NCBI GenBank assembly: GCA_033782935.1 | Contig: JAWQEG010001318.1 | Coordinates: forward strand, 62,001-126,000 | DNA length: 64,000 nucleotides | Direction: 5' to 3' | From: Petrolisthes cinctipes | Taxonomy: Eukaryota; Arthropoda; Malacostraca; Decapoda; Porcellanidae | Shown here: positions 42,801 through 57,800 of the stretch, piece after piece | Position numbering within the stretch: position 1 is the first letter of the stretch | How the letters are laid out: each line of letters starts with the position of its first letter | Translations under genes and position numbers: made by a program | Notes under the pieces: model-generated | Database searches by the model: none | What the model was told of the DNA's origin: nothing | The model's input: only the letters and a program-made list of their open reading frames with translations

Positions 42801-45800
42801 GTGGTGGGTAAAGATTTATGAGAATGATTATGTGGGGCACAGAAGAAAGGGAAAACCTAAGATGTGATGGTACGATATAGTGAGCAATTTTGTAAGGAAG
42901 CATGAATGTAGGAATGGGTGAAGCAAATAAAATTGTGCTAATAGGAACAGATGAAAAATTCATGAGGAGTGGACGTTAGGCCTGGCAATTCAGTTTTAAC
43001 TTGACAGTCCTTGGAAAGGCTCTTTGCACCATAGCTAATTGAAATTATATTTTTCTGGGGGACATGATTAATTTGTTTACTTGGAAAGGGGGAGTAAATG
43101 TGAGCATGACCCCTTTTACTAAGTATTTCTTGTTTCATATTTCCATCCCTAAGTCTGGAGCCTCCCACTTGAAAAACGGGAAATCGGGTACTGATGAGGA
43201 TGTAATTATTTTTCTAAATATTTTTTTCGAATTAATAAATATATGTCTAAAATCCCTTACAGAGGCAATCTGCCAGCTCAGATAAACACCAAAGTATAAG
43301 GGATATGAAACAGTTAGCTGCAAAACCATAGCATTTTAAACTAAAAATATTAATGTCACACTGGAAAATAAGAGTTAAGACTAGAACACTAATTAATTTT
43401 GTTAGTAGAAAAAATATTTTGGTGACCACAACACAGCACATAACACCATTACAGGTCCATTGACAGTCTTACAGGGCGATGATTGAGCTTCCTTTCCAGC
43501 TCCTCAGCCCTGTCCCTCATGGAACGGGAGGAGTTTTTCCGGTACTCTGTGATGCCTTCATCATGTTCCTGTTTGAAGGATCGTTCCACTGGCACACTAA
43601 GGCCACACTGGAGCATTTGCATTGATCGTACAAAGCGTGTGTGTTCCAGCTCCCGGCGTTCCCTCTGTTTGCGCTGATACTCTAACCGGTTTGCAATGAT
43701 CTCTTGTTGACGTTGCTGGGCTTGTGCTTCATCCTTTTGTTTTGTAAATTTTATAGAAGTTGCTGCTAGCCTTGTGATTATGATTAATATTAACACTAAT
43801 ACCTGTACATCAATTCATTGATGTGAGCATAGTATACAGTTCTATAGTTTTGTAGATATAATAGGCAAGATAGTGCCCTGGAGTGAGAGGGAGAAATCTT
43901 ATTAGGTGGGTAAACTGACGGAAGTACAGTCGCGGCACATAATCCTTGACCAGACTTCCTCTAACACCCTGATCAAGGACTATATGCCACGACTGTACAT
44001 GAGGGAGAAAAATGTGTGCGTAAAATTTGTGCTGTGACCATCCCCCAACAGGTGAGTTTCCTAGTGAATGAGGTACCACAGTGATAGATATGTAAATAGA
44101 TCTGACCTTGGTATAAATTACATATAATTACATTACAGTCTTAAGGCTTTGTATGCTTACTATATTCAATCGCAAAGTTCATTTTCCTATTAAAGTTTTA
44201 TACACAATGGGACAGTTTTCAATTACTATACAAGCAAAATTACATTTACAGTACATGTACTCTCATTTCTGTCAAAAGAATTAGAAAGTCAATGAAGGAG
44301 TAAAATGTTGAAATATACTTATAGGGAAGAAGATGAAAAACTTAAAGTAGGGTCTCTACAAATGTGTAATAACCAGAAAGACATCACTGCAAAAACTACT
44401 TATGATACAGAATTAAGGGGAGACTCACCCCCGGACTAAAATAAATTAACAGAAAAAAAAAAGTATTTGGTCTTTCGACTTGAAACTTTCAGAAAATACT
44501 TAAAACCAGATAGCCACGATTGTGTTAGCAAGAGAATGTGGAAGATCATGACGTCACGATGTCATGCACATTTAATATGTCTAGGAGGCCAGACTTCTTG
44601 TACTAGAACTTGAGTTTTGAAATGGAAATACTATAACAATAGAAATTTCGTAACATTCTTGTTATTTTTTAAAAATTCCCCATACGTTGTGAAATGTTGC
44701 AATGGCAAGATGTACGTCGGGAGTGACATGCGCCGATTCACAATTATTCTTTATTCCCCCCCCCCCCAATATAGTAAATTTTCCCTTTATAAAAAAAACG
44801 AAATGTACGCATGGACCTACCACCATTATCAATAAACAAAGTGAGTGTCAAGTAAATCCAGTTGGAAATAGATTTTCTATGAATATTTGAATGATAAAAA
44901 TACTTGTTTTGAGCTACGGACGTTCAAAGTTTTGTAACGCCCGGTATTTTACTTACTTCTTTCATATCTTATTTATTTACTTGTTTCTTTCATTTGTAAG
45001 CATAACATATAGTGATACTTTGAGGGCAGGGAGGTGGAGGTAGAGAGCAGTGAGGAGGAGGTAGAGGGCATGAAAGAGGTGACAACAGAGAGGAAGGAGG
45101 AGTCAGTGCCACACCACCACCACCACCATTATTTCGTCTGGCAACCCATATTTTCTTCAAATTCTGTCTATTAGTCATCATCTTCTTGGTTTTTGCCTAC
45201 ACTACATTAGGACTAACATGTGATATAGTGGAAAGATTGGGAATTGAAAAAAAATCCAGAAAACATAAGGAACAAATCGGCAACCAACTAATCATTTAGA
45301 GAAACGAGGCTCATAACCTTTCTCTTTGACCGACTGTGGGTAACTCAGGTTATAGGCAGCCAGGACAGACAAGCCACTCCCCTCAGTGTCCGAACGAGCA
45401 AAAAAAGAAATATGCAGCAGCTGAAAACCAGCAGATATGAGCCATAATATACAAGTTTGAGTGTTCTGTTTTTGCACGCCCCTTGTCTAAAGGGATACGT
45501 CTCTGTCCCTTAAAACCTCTGTAGCACATCAACAAACTCTCAGATTTGGTTATTTCAGAGTTCCTGAACTACCTAGATAATTATAGATGTGAAATATGGG
45601 TGTTTTGAGATTACAGATTTTTTAATATATTACAGTGGTGGTGGTGGTGGGGGGGGATTTCTGCCTGTAAGTGTTGTAGGCCTACTGTACATATGCCTGA
45701 ATACAAATATACTTGATCAAGTTCAAAGCAACAAAGAGGGAAAACAAAGAGAATCATAATCCTTACCTCTGGGGACCATACACGATCGCTGCGCCTCTTT

Positions 45801-48800
45801 TTGCTGCGCTTGAGAGGGTCAAACCGTTCGTCCCCTATCCTCGCCAGACCCCCCTCCTCCACCATCCGACAAGTCACACGGCCATCATCCCTGGGGGTAT
45901 TATTGCTATCTTATACTTGTAGAGGTACCTGGCACTGACATCTCACACTTTGTTACTCACCTGCACATTAATAATTGTAACTCTATACGGTAACTCTAAA
46001 AACAAATCATATCACTTAGCATATTTTACACAGAATTGCTTAAAATTGTCCTGGCAACTCTATTGCACTATATTTCTTATTACAGTAATTATTTAACTCC
46101 TTAATTATACATTTCAAGTAAAAATGGTATAGAATATAAACAATAATTTTTCACTACACAACCAATCCTCAAACAACACCCTGTATAAATAATTACATAT
46201 CATTAACAATGATGTAACCACACATATGATGAATAGAGATGACAGGAGCAGAGCTTACTTTATCTAGACAGAACTTGGTACTAAGAAGCAGAAGAAACTA
46301 CTATGGGCTTGTAAAGCCACAATCAAATAACCACCGACACCGTCCTTCCATCGTGCAAATAAATCAGTATCATATCAAAATGTAATCATACAACACCTTA
46401 CGTCAATTCAACCCCCTCAATTATTTTTATGATGTGCTGCAAAATCATACACGTGTTGTTCTTTATTACCAAGATATTTACTACGATGGAAGGAAAGTGT
46501 CGGTGGATATTTGATTGTGGCTGTACAATGTCCTTCACTCATACCTCCTCTTTCTGGCTGGTGCTGTGGGCTGGGAGGTGTTGGTAACATTGTTCAATAC
46601 TTCCACCTCATCTTCATCACCATCTCCCTGCATCTCCTCCACTGCTCTTCTAAGCACCCTCTTTTCTTTTCTTACTTCTCCATCTACATCAACATCATCC
46701 TAAAATTATATAAATTTTAATTAGCCTGGAATACATATCTCAAGTCACACAGGTCCTTCAGTAAAATCAGAAGAAATAAAATTGTGTACTCAATAACTGC
46801 TGGGGTCTAGTTACAAGTAATATGAAGTTGACACTGCATTTTAACTCACCAACAAAAGTGATGTTGTCTCATCTGCCATGTCATGAACCACATACTGTAA
46901 GTTTCAAACTTTAACAACAAGGAAAGTTATTGTGACTGGATTCTGGTGTTTCAGTTCATGGCACTGTGAATCTCAAGCTCCAAGAAGTACTCAGTGAGGC
47001 AACTTCTGTTAGTAAATGTACCTGTTTTGCCAATTCTAGATTACATATAAATTGTTTTCACATAAAAAAAGACCCAATATGGAGGATGGCTCAACCTACA
47101 CAACACTCTTGAACAGGGTGGAATCAAAAGCCTTCCATCTCATTATCCCTTCTTCTTTTATTATTTCACTACAACCTCTCTCTCTCTCTGTTGCAAAATC
47201 ACATCACTCTCTCTCTTCTATTGCTATTATGCTGGACATTGCTCTTCTGAACTCTCTCAATTTATAATGCTTCAATCTCTCAGGAGAGCATGCAACACTA
47301 GGCTTATCAAGTTACTCAGAGTCACCCCTCTTTTGTTCAACTCCCTAACGTAGGAGTTAACCAGTACTCTTAACTTTCCTATATGCAACTGGCCAACTCT
47401 GAAACATTTATAGGCATCCATCTTTCCACCTTCAAACACAGCATCTCCGAACATCTAGAATAATTTTGAACATGATTTTGGGCCTTTGTATTTTACAGGT
47501 AAGGACATAAAGTGAGGAACAAAATAACTAGTATGTTCACTTACCATTTTTGGGTACTTGAGATGTGGTATCTCTCCGCGGAAGACATCATAAATCTGGG
47601 AGAGGTACGAGATCATGCTCAGCTTATCTGGAACATCACACTCAGCCATCTCGGCACCAGTCATCACCTGAAATTTATTATACACCCATGTCAATTATTG
47701 AAGCAAATTCACCTTTTAGTTTTATTTATCTATAATCTACATTTCAACATTTATAAACTTCTTCACAATAGTCGTACATAAATCTCTCATAGAGAATCAC
47801 AGACAACTGAATAACAACATACTTTATACTCACAGGTGGGATACCAAACTCTCGCTCAAGTGTGTCAAATGCCAGCTGATTATTGGAAGCAACAGCTCCA
47901 GGAGTGAGGGATTCAAAGTCTATCAGGTCCGGCCGGTAGCGGTGGATAATGGCACAAAGAGCTCGTCCATCCTGAGGTTACAGTATATTACTTTAAATCT
48001 CTCTATATATACAGTAATATATACCGACATATATTATATAAAATGAAAGTTGATATGATTATAAAATGGTATAACTATAACTTCCAGTTCTAAGTGAAAC
48101 TCCTTAATCAAAAGATATATGAGTATGACCCGGCATATCTTTTGTAAAGTCTCTGAAAAGTGCTACATTATTGAACACAGTTTAACCCCAAAAAGATGGG
48201 CATCACCATGTTGTGACAGACAGAGTTGCAGGATTAATAAGGAGGAAGTGTACAGGGAGGGTTTGCTATTGTCCTTTTATTACCCTCCAGAGAACATGGG
48301 CAAATACCTCAATGATGGTGTTATTTTGAAAATGATGATGACATATGCAGACACCTGTCTGGTTTAGTAAAGGGGTTTACAATCTTTTCTCTTTTACAAT
48401 ACCTATTATACAACATGAATCATTACTATTGTTTATAAGTATATACACATCACAAACTTAGTTTTCAAAATGACAATGTACTTTTACATTAGTGACGCTC
48501 ACCTTGAAGGATGTGGTCATGTCTTCTACATGGATGGAAGAGTAAAGTGCCACCTGCTTCTTGCACCACAGCAGCAAAGTGTCAGGGTGGATGAATGAAT
48601 CTGGAGAAAGAAGCTCACTTTAAGCCCTGTATACAAAACCTAAACAAATTTCTAAAACAAGGTACTGACAAAATAAATATCAGTGCATGAATTGAAAAAA
48701 AAAAACACCCTTAGTAGACCATTACCACCATAAAATATTCTGAGTCAATCAGATTTTGAAACTAGGGTTTAGACTCTAATGGATTCATTCATATTCTGGT

Positions 48801-51800
48801 TCATTCACTGGTGTTTAGTTAGTAACCAATAGCTGAATATCCTGTTTTTAATAACGAAACTGTGTTAATCACTAATTGCAATAAAGAGGAAATTATTAAG
48901 TTAGACATAAACATCTAAGGCAGCAAATGCTTCACCTGTTCTAGTCAGTATTTCCAAATGCACATGGTATTCCTATATATCCAGATTTTATATACATAAA
49001 AACAGTAACATAACATAATTTTCCCAAATACAACTACGAAAAACATTGCATTTCCATCTATCTGAACAGCCAACACATATAAATAAGTAATGAGGTGTGA
49101 ACTACTGTATTGGGTCCTCATGAATGTGAGAACAAGATACAGTATACTATACCTACAATAACCTCCAGTGGCTAAGTTTCAGTGAAAGTTATCCAGAGTA
49201 AAAACATTTGCTTGCATGCTATTACTTGACAATTTAAGCATTACACAATGATTTCAGTTTGGCATCTATGCATTTTCACATTATCTAGAGGACCAAACTG
49301 ACCATCATAACAAAAATAACTACCGGTACTAAGAATTATATTCTAAAAGGCTTACAAATCTACATGGAAGATCACTGAATGTCCTGGTCACTCTTCAAAT
49401 GAGGTGAGGCAGGTGTGTAGATTTGAAAAAATTATTTAAAAAACTTTATACTGTACAATATTATGGTTGTTTATATACAGGGTTCACATAACAATAAGTG
49501 ATAAAAAGTGAAGTACATATACTTCACAACAAATAAAACCATAACTATTGTCCTGACATAGTTAGACAAAATGACATACTGAGAAAGATTAAATTATTAA
49601 TTATGGCATAAGAACTCACAATCACCAAGCGTATTGGGGTGGAGAAGTGTCTCGCTATTTTACATTATAAAAATGGTACTATACAATAATTTGACTTATA
49701 TCCTACATGCATAATATCAGCCAGATGCTCTGCTGATCATATATTCCAAGCATCTATATTTGTCCATAATAAATGCTGTACTTGGTTAACTGCTTAAATA
49801 ATAAAATTATGTTTATCCACTTTCATAACATCAATACCATTAACTGCATGAATAGCATAGGTCATTTTTTCTGCAGTGGTGGGCATGGCAAATGAAAAAC
49901 CACAATTCCTCCAACTCTAATCCTAACCTTCTGTAACTACAAATGTCTTACAAGTTGTGGTTCTGCAAATACAATCAAGTTTCATGATTTTCACTCACCA
50001 AACCACAAAAACAAGGGTATATAACTTGATAATGTTGTAAATTTAGTCAGTTTAATTATCTTAATATATTTATCACTACAGTTTGTAAGTCTTCACAGCC
50101 ACGGTGCTTACAAGTACTGTACTTGGATCTAATTTCATTCACTTTATCAAATTACAGTATAATAAATTAATTGCAAACTAATATTTTGTATTCAAGGGGT
50201 TAAACATACAGTGCTTTATCGCTACTCATCTATAACAATTGTATTTTTAATTGTTTTATTTTGGTTAAATATACAGTAAGTGATGAGATGAAGTTTTGAA
50301 ACTTTCTGTTGGACTGAGAGGGATACACAATAAACTGCATACAATATTGTAATTGCATTTGTAGAAGTACTTTCACAACTACAACACCACAAATATAAGC
50401 AAAATTTGTCACAAAGGGAAATCTGCAAATGAAATAACACTTCTACAACTGGGGAATTAGTGGATTGCAGAAGTGCCCAGCACTGATTTTCTGTGATGCT
50501 ATATTCCACACACAGTGTAATTATATTGACTTGACTAATATTATGCACCTAAGCTTGAAGCAAATTTGTGTTAACTAAGAACTTAAATAGAATTTTTATT
50601 TTGTGCTTAAAAAATCTATGGCTTAAAAGCTGATTTTACACCAAACGAGTCGCAACACATCAAGTCAGTCTCAGTCAATTGGTGAGTCAAAACAACAATC
50701 TTCGTTCACACCGACTGCATAGGCAATCAATGAAAATCAAATCATCAATCTAGAATAGGGGCTGTAGAAATGAGTTACTTGAGAGGAGCATGTGGGGTGT
50801 CTAGGTGGGATGGAGAAAGAAATGAAAGTGTGTACGAGAGATGTGGTATGAGTGAGAAGGCAATTGGTATTGAGTGTGGAGTGGTTGAGAGAGTGAAGCG
50901 TAATACACTGAGATGGTTTGGACATGTAGAGAGAATGCAAGGTGAGGAGTTTGTAAAGAAGGTGTATGGAAGTGAAGTTGTGGGACCTGGTGTGAGAGAC
51001 AGACCACTGGTTAAATGGCAGAACAGAGTGGAAGAGTATGTAAAGGAGAGAAATGTGAGGGGCAGGGGAGGGCTTGACCAAGTAAAGAGGGAGTGTTGGA
51101 ACAGGGAGAAATGGAGACACTTCTGCCGTGGCCACCCCCTTGGGGGGAGTTCCCGGAGGGAACGAGGCATTAAAGCTATAGATAGATAGATAGATAGTGA
51201 ATACACACTGAATAAAACAGTGAATGAAACTGTTTTTTAGTACTTGTACATTTCATTACAGCACCAATCTCCTTTCACAAGGCTGCTACCACATCACGAT
51301 TGCTGTGGCTATGATGATTGGGATCGTATATAACATATCTTGAACAAAATTTAATAAGGAATTCCATGTCCATAATGTTTCTGCCACCGTGGACTTGCTG
51401 TGACTAAAGCAGAAATAGGTCCAGCTGCATCATTGACTCGACGAGACGCGACGCAGCGTGACTTGAATGGACTTGACGAATCCAGTGTAAACGGTTTTGC
51501 CAAACCTCCATATAAATTAATGCTAACTAGGGGTGGCGAGTCAAGACACTCCTTGACTGAGACTGACTTGACCCGACACGACTTGCTTGGTGTAAACGCA
51601 GCCTAATATTAATAAACTCCACATATATCTATATCTATCTATATACAGGTACAGTATATATCACAGCACAGTGCCAATGTACACTATAGTAATTGAGCAA
51701 GCAGATAACTATTAAATACTTACCTGTAGCTGGATGGAGAAGCAATGCACAAGGAATTAGTTTCATTTGAAGCAATTGCCGATGTTTTAAAGACAAGAAA

Positions 51801-54800
51801 ATTAAACTTAATAATGAAGAAAAGATTTATATAAATGCAGGAATAGCACCCAATGATTAGTTAGTAATTTTTTTAAAATTAAAGGTATACAGTAACTGAC
51901 TCTAAGTTAATCTTACTCTTTATGATACACCATTGCTGATGTTTTGTACACAGTGTACTAGACATAGTAGAAATTTTATCATTAGTTATAGGATGTACAG
52001 TATATGAAACAAGCTTGCTACTTAACAAGAAAAACATTACCAAACATATGCCAAGTTACAGTTTCTGCCACAAGTTTAACAATGCAGCTGTAAGATGGGG
52101 ATTCACAGAATAGCTATAATGAATGGACTATCAGTACACATTTCAGTAACTGAGCATAGACTTCTCATTCTCTATATTTTTTTTATTACATCTCCCCTTG
52201 CATATTCTAACCCTGTCCTCTCCAAAGCTCATTTCTCACCTCTCCTTTTCCTCTTTTTTGGGAAATCATCAGTGTCGGAGCGTGTGGGAGGCAGGGCCGG
52301 AGCCTCTTCGGGAGGGGTAGGGACATCAGTGTCATAGAGGGAGCGCACCTGGAATGGCAATACCGCCCGTAGGTTGATGGTGGGATAACGGGAGGCAGGG
52401 TCCAGTGTGTATGAGAGGTGGTCTGCAAAACAAGTCAAACATACATGTGTGTGCTATCACAGGTACAGATGGTAAGGCTAGTGAGCATTGCCCAGAGTGC
52501 CATTTATCCAAGGTCCTGTAATACATGTACTTACCTTGGCTACTTTGATTCACAATTGCAAAAGAACACCCAAAGAAACACAGTCAATGCATTCTGCATA
52601 TTATAATAGTGAATTTGCTGAGTGTCACATCGGACTAAATATATCTACCTCCCTGTATTTGCCATACTTCACCTACTTCATCTGCACAATCCTATTCTTT
52701 CAGTGGTATATGTTCCATTCTTTCATAGAAATTATTGCCTGGTTCCTTCATGAAAACTCCCTTTAATTCCTACCTTTCGATGGAAATCTAAAAACAGTTT
52801 TCAAATTTCATATGTTGAAACCAATGGCTCTCTTTAGATTATGGGCTACCTACAATAGGGACAAACTTAGAATCTCAATAGGCCACGCCACCTTTCCTGT
52901 CAGCACCGAGAATAACGTAACATGTTCTTGTACCGGTCTCGATGCCGCCACTTGACATCCGACCACGGCACTGATAACATATATTATTTAATCCATTGAA
53001 CATTAAAAGAATGTTTTAAAACCTGTAGTTTTGCATTTATTTTTGTGCAATTTCTCTCTTATCAAAGTACTTGAACACGTTAAGGACAATATTTCTAGCT
53101 TGACTGGCAAGTCTTGCTGTTAGGGTATGGCTGGACAGTGGAGTGACCTTCCCCTCCAACAGCCAGTTAGGCACTAGCGCATGTCCTTGACTCCCCTCTG
53201 TTACATAGGCCTGGCAGACTGCTCGCCGCCATGCACCGTTAAACATCATTTCAAACATAATGAAAGATCAGACTAAAATGTAAAGTTTCCGAACTCTGAT
53301 GTCATTATCAGTGTAATGAATGACACATGAGAAACTGAAGTATGAGTTGCTGAAAACTGTAAACTTGTAACGAAGCAAATATTAGTAATTAGTGTAGTCA
53401 AATATAGTTATTAATTATCGTTGGTGCTACAGATACCGCTGCCAGCCATATGAGTACAGTCAGGAGGGGGCGTGGCCTATTGAGATTCTGAGTTTGTCCC
53501 AACTTTAGCTTCCTTGTAGTGCTTTCCTACCAATATTTTGGCAGTCATGGACCATTCCATATAGTGCTAATTACTATGCCCTCTGACATTTGTGACACTA
53601 CCGGCCTCCTCCCACTCTACAGGAGTCATGAGTCACTTGGTGAAGGAATTTCCCTTCTCCTTATCCCTCCCTATTCCTCCTTCTTGATCCATTCTCTCTT
53701 ACATACAGTATTATTTTACCTTACTGAGAATGCAAACCAACTGAATTGGTGGAGGCATTTCACATTCTCTTATCCCCCAGTTTCACCTTATGATGTTAGA
53801 AAATCAATAATACCTCCATCCTCCTCCTTACTATATTTTTTCTTACATACACTGTTATTTTAGTATACCAAGTCAAGATCATCAAAAAGAAGTACCATAC
53901 TGTAATGATATCTGGAGAATCATCAGAATGTGTTTTTATTATGAGGTTGAATATGAGGCAAAAATTAATTAGTATTTTGCTTTTCTCTGTGGGTGTTGTC
54001 ATCTTTTCATGCATAGACTATAACCTGGAAATATAGAATACACACAGCTGTGAAAAGGTATACAGTACAAGAGGGGGAAAAATATGTCTCACCTTTACCG
54101 AGGTTTTCTGGGGTGGTCTGAGCAAGGAGTCTGTAGATGCTCTCCCTCTCTGCTAGGACATCAAGCACACTACCTCGGCCCAAGCACAATGATCGCACCA
54201 TCCATGCAGCATCCAGGCACCCAAGGAATCCTCGAGCACACCCAGAACCCGTAGGCCAGAAGGGCTAAACAAGTGGACAGAGTAAACACTGTTACCATAA
54301 TAATTACTTAAAACAAATTTATTAAAGCCTTAACCCTTTGTCATTCTGACCGTCATCAATTTTTTTATGCTGAAACATACAGTTGACGGGCTTGCCTGTC
54401 ATAAAATAAATAATATATAACTAAATGGTTTCCCGCTCCTATTGTGTTTGATAACGGGCGCTTGGTATAAAGAGATTGTCAGGAGTTATTAGATGTTTCT
54501 TCTAGCTCTGCTCTCAACCCAAGCCATTTTCAGGGTATACATAGGATACGTAAGTTATTGTGAACGAGTGAAAAACAGAAAAAAAAAAATGGTTTCCATT
54601 TTGGTATTTTATACCAGTTTCTATTCATAGAAATGCACTATATCATATATGGATGAAATGGAAATAAATTCAGCTATGCTATAGAACAATCAAAATTAAT
54701 TTATCTTTATCATTTTTTGTTTGTCATAGCTTTTTATGGGTAGGGTGTAAATTGTTTGCTGGTTAGCTATCATTCTACTCACCGTTATTGCATTTTACTT

Positions 54801-57800
54801 TGTGTTTACTGCTTTTTTATAACATAGTATAACATAGTACAACTCCCAAGCTTTAAAAGAAGACCAGAATCAGCTTCCTATGATCATTAATGAGTGAACT
54901 GCGAGTGGCAGAATGACAGCATCTTTATGAGAAGACACCTAGCATGAGAGGAGGTGTCATGCGTAACCCATTTTAGACACACTCGTGTGAAAGCAAAAGG
55001 TTAATATTCCAAATTAAAACAAGTACAAATCTCTTGGTGAATACAAAGGATAACTTATAACTGTTAGTTACTGTAGTGGATCCCAAATTATCTGAAAATG
55101 ATTTAAATGCTTAAATTTGATCTTGAAATAATCTGAAATATGAAAAACATATTTAGAGCTTCATACCCATACGTGACGACCTTAAATATCAACACTCCAC
55201 TCAACTATTGTGTGAAATCTTGCTGTTGCTGCCGGTCATTATAATTTTGTTATTATAGCATCACAACAAGTTTGCAGGAGTAGCAATCAAACATACTGAT
55301 CACTGATAATGGTTACCATTGTAAGCCATGGTATGGTGAGTGTGTACCTATGGCCATGGATACCTCAGTGGCAACATTTTGTGGTTAAAGGAGAAGCTCA
55401 TTACAATTTGAAGAGTTGTTGTTTACTATTATCACACACATGGAAAAAGTTACATAGAAGATCTGAGTAACTCCATGAACCCACCTCAAGTAATGTGTCC
55501 CCCACCAGTCCCGTCAGAAGCTTGTGTCCCCGCCGCTCCATCATTCTGCAAGCATTCTCTGCCGCAAACATCGATGTGAAGTCAAACATGGCCACATCTG
55601 GTTTCCCATAGTGGTTAACAGCAAAGTCCAGGTGTGGTAACTGGAAAGATGGTGGTCATATAACTCCAAAATCATAATACTGTATCACACAAGCTTCAAT
55701 ATGCTTCAGATATACATATTTTGAGGTCAGGAATCCCATCTAGGGCACTAAACCATAACCCTGAAGAAAATGGTCTACACCTTTTTTACCAGTCTTTTAC
55801 CACACATTTACAGTAATTACCCATACATCTTTTCTATCCATTCTATCATAAGCTTTCTCTAAGGCCACAAACACCTGCAAGGCATATGGTAGAATGGTTA
55901 AAAAGTTGGATAGTTGGTGAAAGATGGGCAGGATGTCCTTTGTTTTAAAGATGGGCAGGAAGTCCTTTCTTTATCTGTGCCAAAAATACACTAATATACA
56001 TTTTTTCCCTCTGGACTCCTCCCAGACCAATAATGCTTCATTTGCCACATACCCTCCATGGTCATTCATTTATTCCTAAAAACATTCCCTCCCTTTTGCA
56101 TCCTTGAGTATTCTATCAAACAACATTATATAATTTCAAACACTATGCTATCAATTTCACAGTACCTTTGTAGATTAGTGTTAAAAGAAATTATAATTAA
56201 CAGTAATTTCATTAGACTGCAGTGAACAGAAAGCCTAGAAGGAATTAAACATTAAAGTAAAATTAAAGCAAGTGAAGTGGTTGCTTCTTCACTGTGTTAT
56301 GACTAGGACACTCATCATTTTAAAATCTTCCTCATTCCATGGTCCAAAGTTAAGCAAAAAAAAAGAACAGAGACATTATAAGAAATAAATACCTGGTAGC
56401 TGGTGGAAAAATCAGCAGCCTCACGTGCATAATCCAACAATGCTTCCCGGTCCACATTGGATTGGTGGAGGAGTTGCTGGGTGTCCGCTAAGTCCTGAAG
56501 GATTATACTACCATCAGTACACTTAAATCTTCTATGCAAGATCTGGCAATACTCAGATATATAACACAAGATATTATGACATTAATTTTCCAGTCTGGAA
56601 AATGTAGAGTTTCTATGAAACAAACAGTACAACCTAATACATCAACCTACTGTGCCTACTTTATATATATATGAATAAATATTGCTTCTGATACACCAAC
56701 TTTTACCAAGAATGAATATGCACAATAACTAAAGCCAACCCCATTATGGTAAATGACATTAGTTAGTAGAGGTTATGAGGTACTTGCACCACAAAGTAAT
56801 GTGATAACTATAGGTGCATCCCTATGCCTAGAAGCCATAAAAAGCTATATCTTCTCAACTACAGCTAGGCTTCAGCATCTCCATTTCCACCCTTGCCTAC
56901 CTATACTACATAATGATTTGGCTTAGTGGCTTCACACTGTTATGGCTTGTTCACTTAATTGTACCATTCAATTTCCTGAACATCCACTAAATAGAGAAAG
57001 TGTAATATTCCTAAATTAAGATAAAATGACTACTTACTTGTAGAATGACACCTTTATCAATGAGTGAATGCTTCTTGGCAGTCATAACGAAGTAATGCGT
57101 CTCATCCTTATAATATACAATATTTTCTAAGTCTATGCCAGTCGCTGCATATAATTCCTTGAAAAACTTCTGGTTGAAAATAAACGCAACCCCACTGATT
57201 TCCTGTTAAAGAAATGAAAGAAAGATGTTAGAATCAATCATAATTATTGAATGCATATAGATACAAGCAAAGGAAATAATTGAAGAAAATGACACCCTAG
57301 TGAAAGTTTTACTACCAGCTTTCTTAGTGATGTTCAAGTACTCATATTATACCCTCTGACTATAGTACAGACCTCCACTTTCTTAGATTGGGTTTTCAAG
57401 AGCAGCTCCAGTTTAACTTACAGTATAAATATGTTAATTAAGCTGACCAAGACGATTATTGTTAATACTGTACCGTAATTGGTTGAGAGTGAGTGCAGTA
57501 CAGTAATGTTCATCTTTTTAGGAAAGTTTTCACTATATTTCAAGAACCAAGTATTGTCGTATACTGTATATTCATACAGGGGTAAGTGGCTGATATAATA
57601 CAGGACCTCAGGGGATAAGCTATACACTCAATCAAACTTTGGAAACCTGATTTAGAAGTGACCAATTTTATCCAAAAATACATGTCTGAATTCCTGTGGT
57701 CAACTGCACTGGACTGCAAGTTAAATGAGACTAAATGTAAATCTTTGTTATTGTTTTTTCAATTATGAGGTTACCAATAAAAATATACAAATGTAAAACA

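Larger units (their letters stand above)
48601..52239. other. Mical intron 10, with the candidate microexon
   Basis: 3.6 kb. Contains the inverted-repeat element (50629-51605) and the microexon at 51724-51729. 48.7-50.6 kb is AT-rich with nothing recognised. Confidence 0.6.

Noticed and set aside
43763..43802. Exon 17 extended to an acceptor at 43803
   Set aside because: Open and in phase with exon 15, but it adds a very hydrophobic AT-rich stretch foreign to this linker; the 43763 acceptor fits the candidate exon 16 better. Not excluded.
50770..51189. 139-codon open frame as a host gene
   Set aside because: RT C-terminal motifs ([10 protein letters not shown]) and the (TAGA)n tail make it a LINE fragment.
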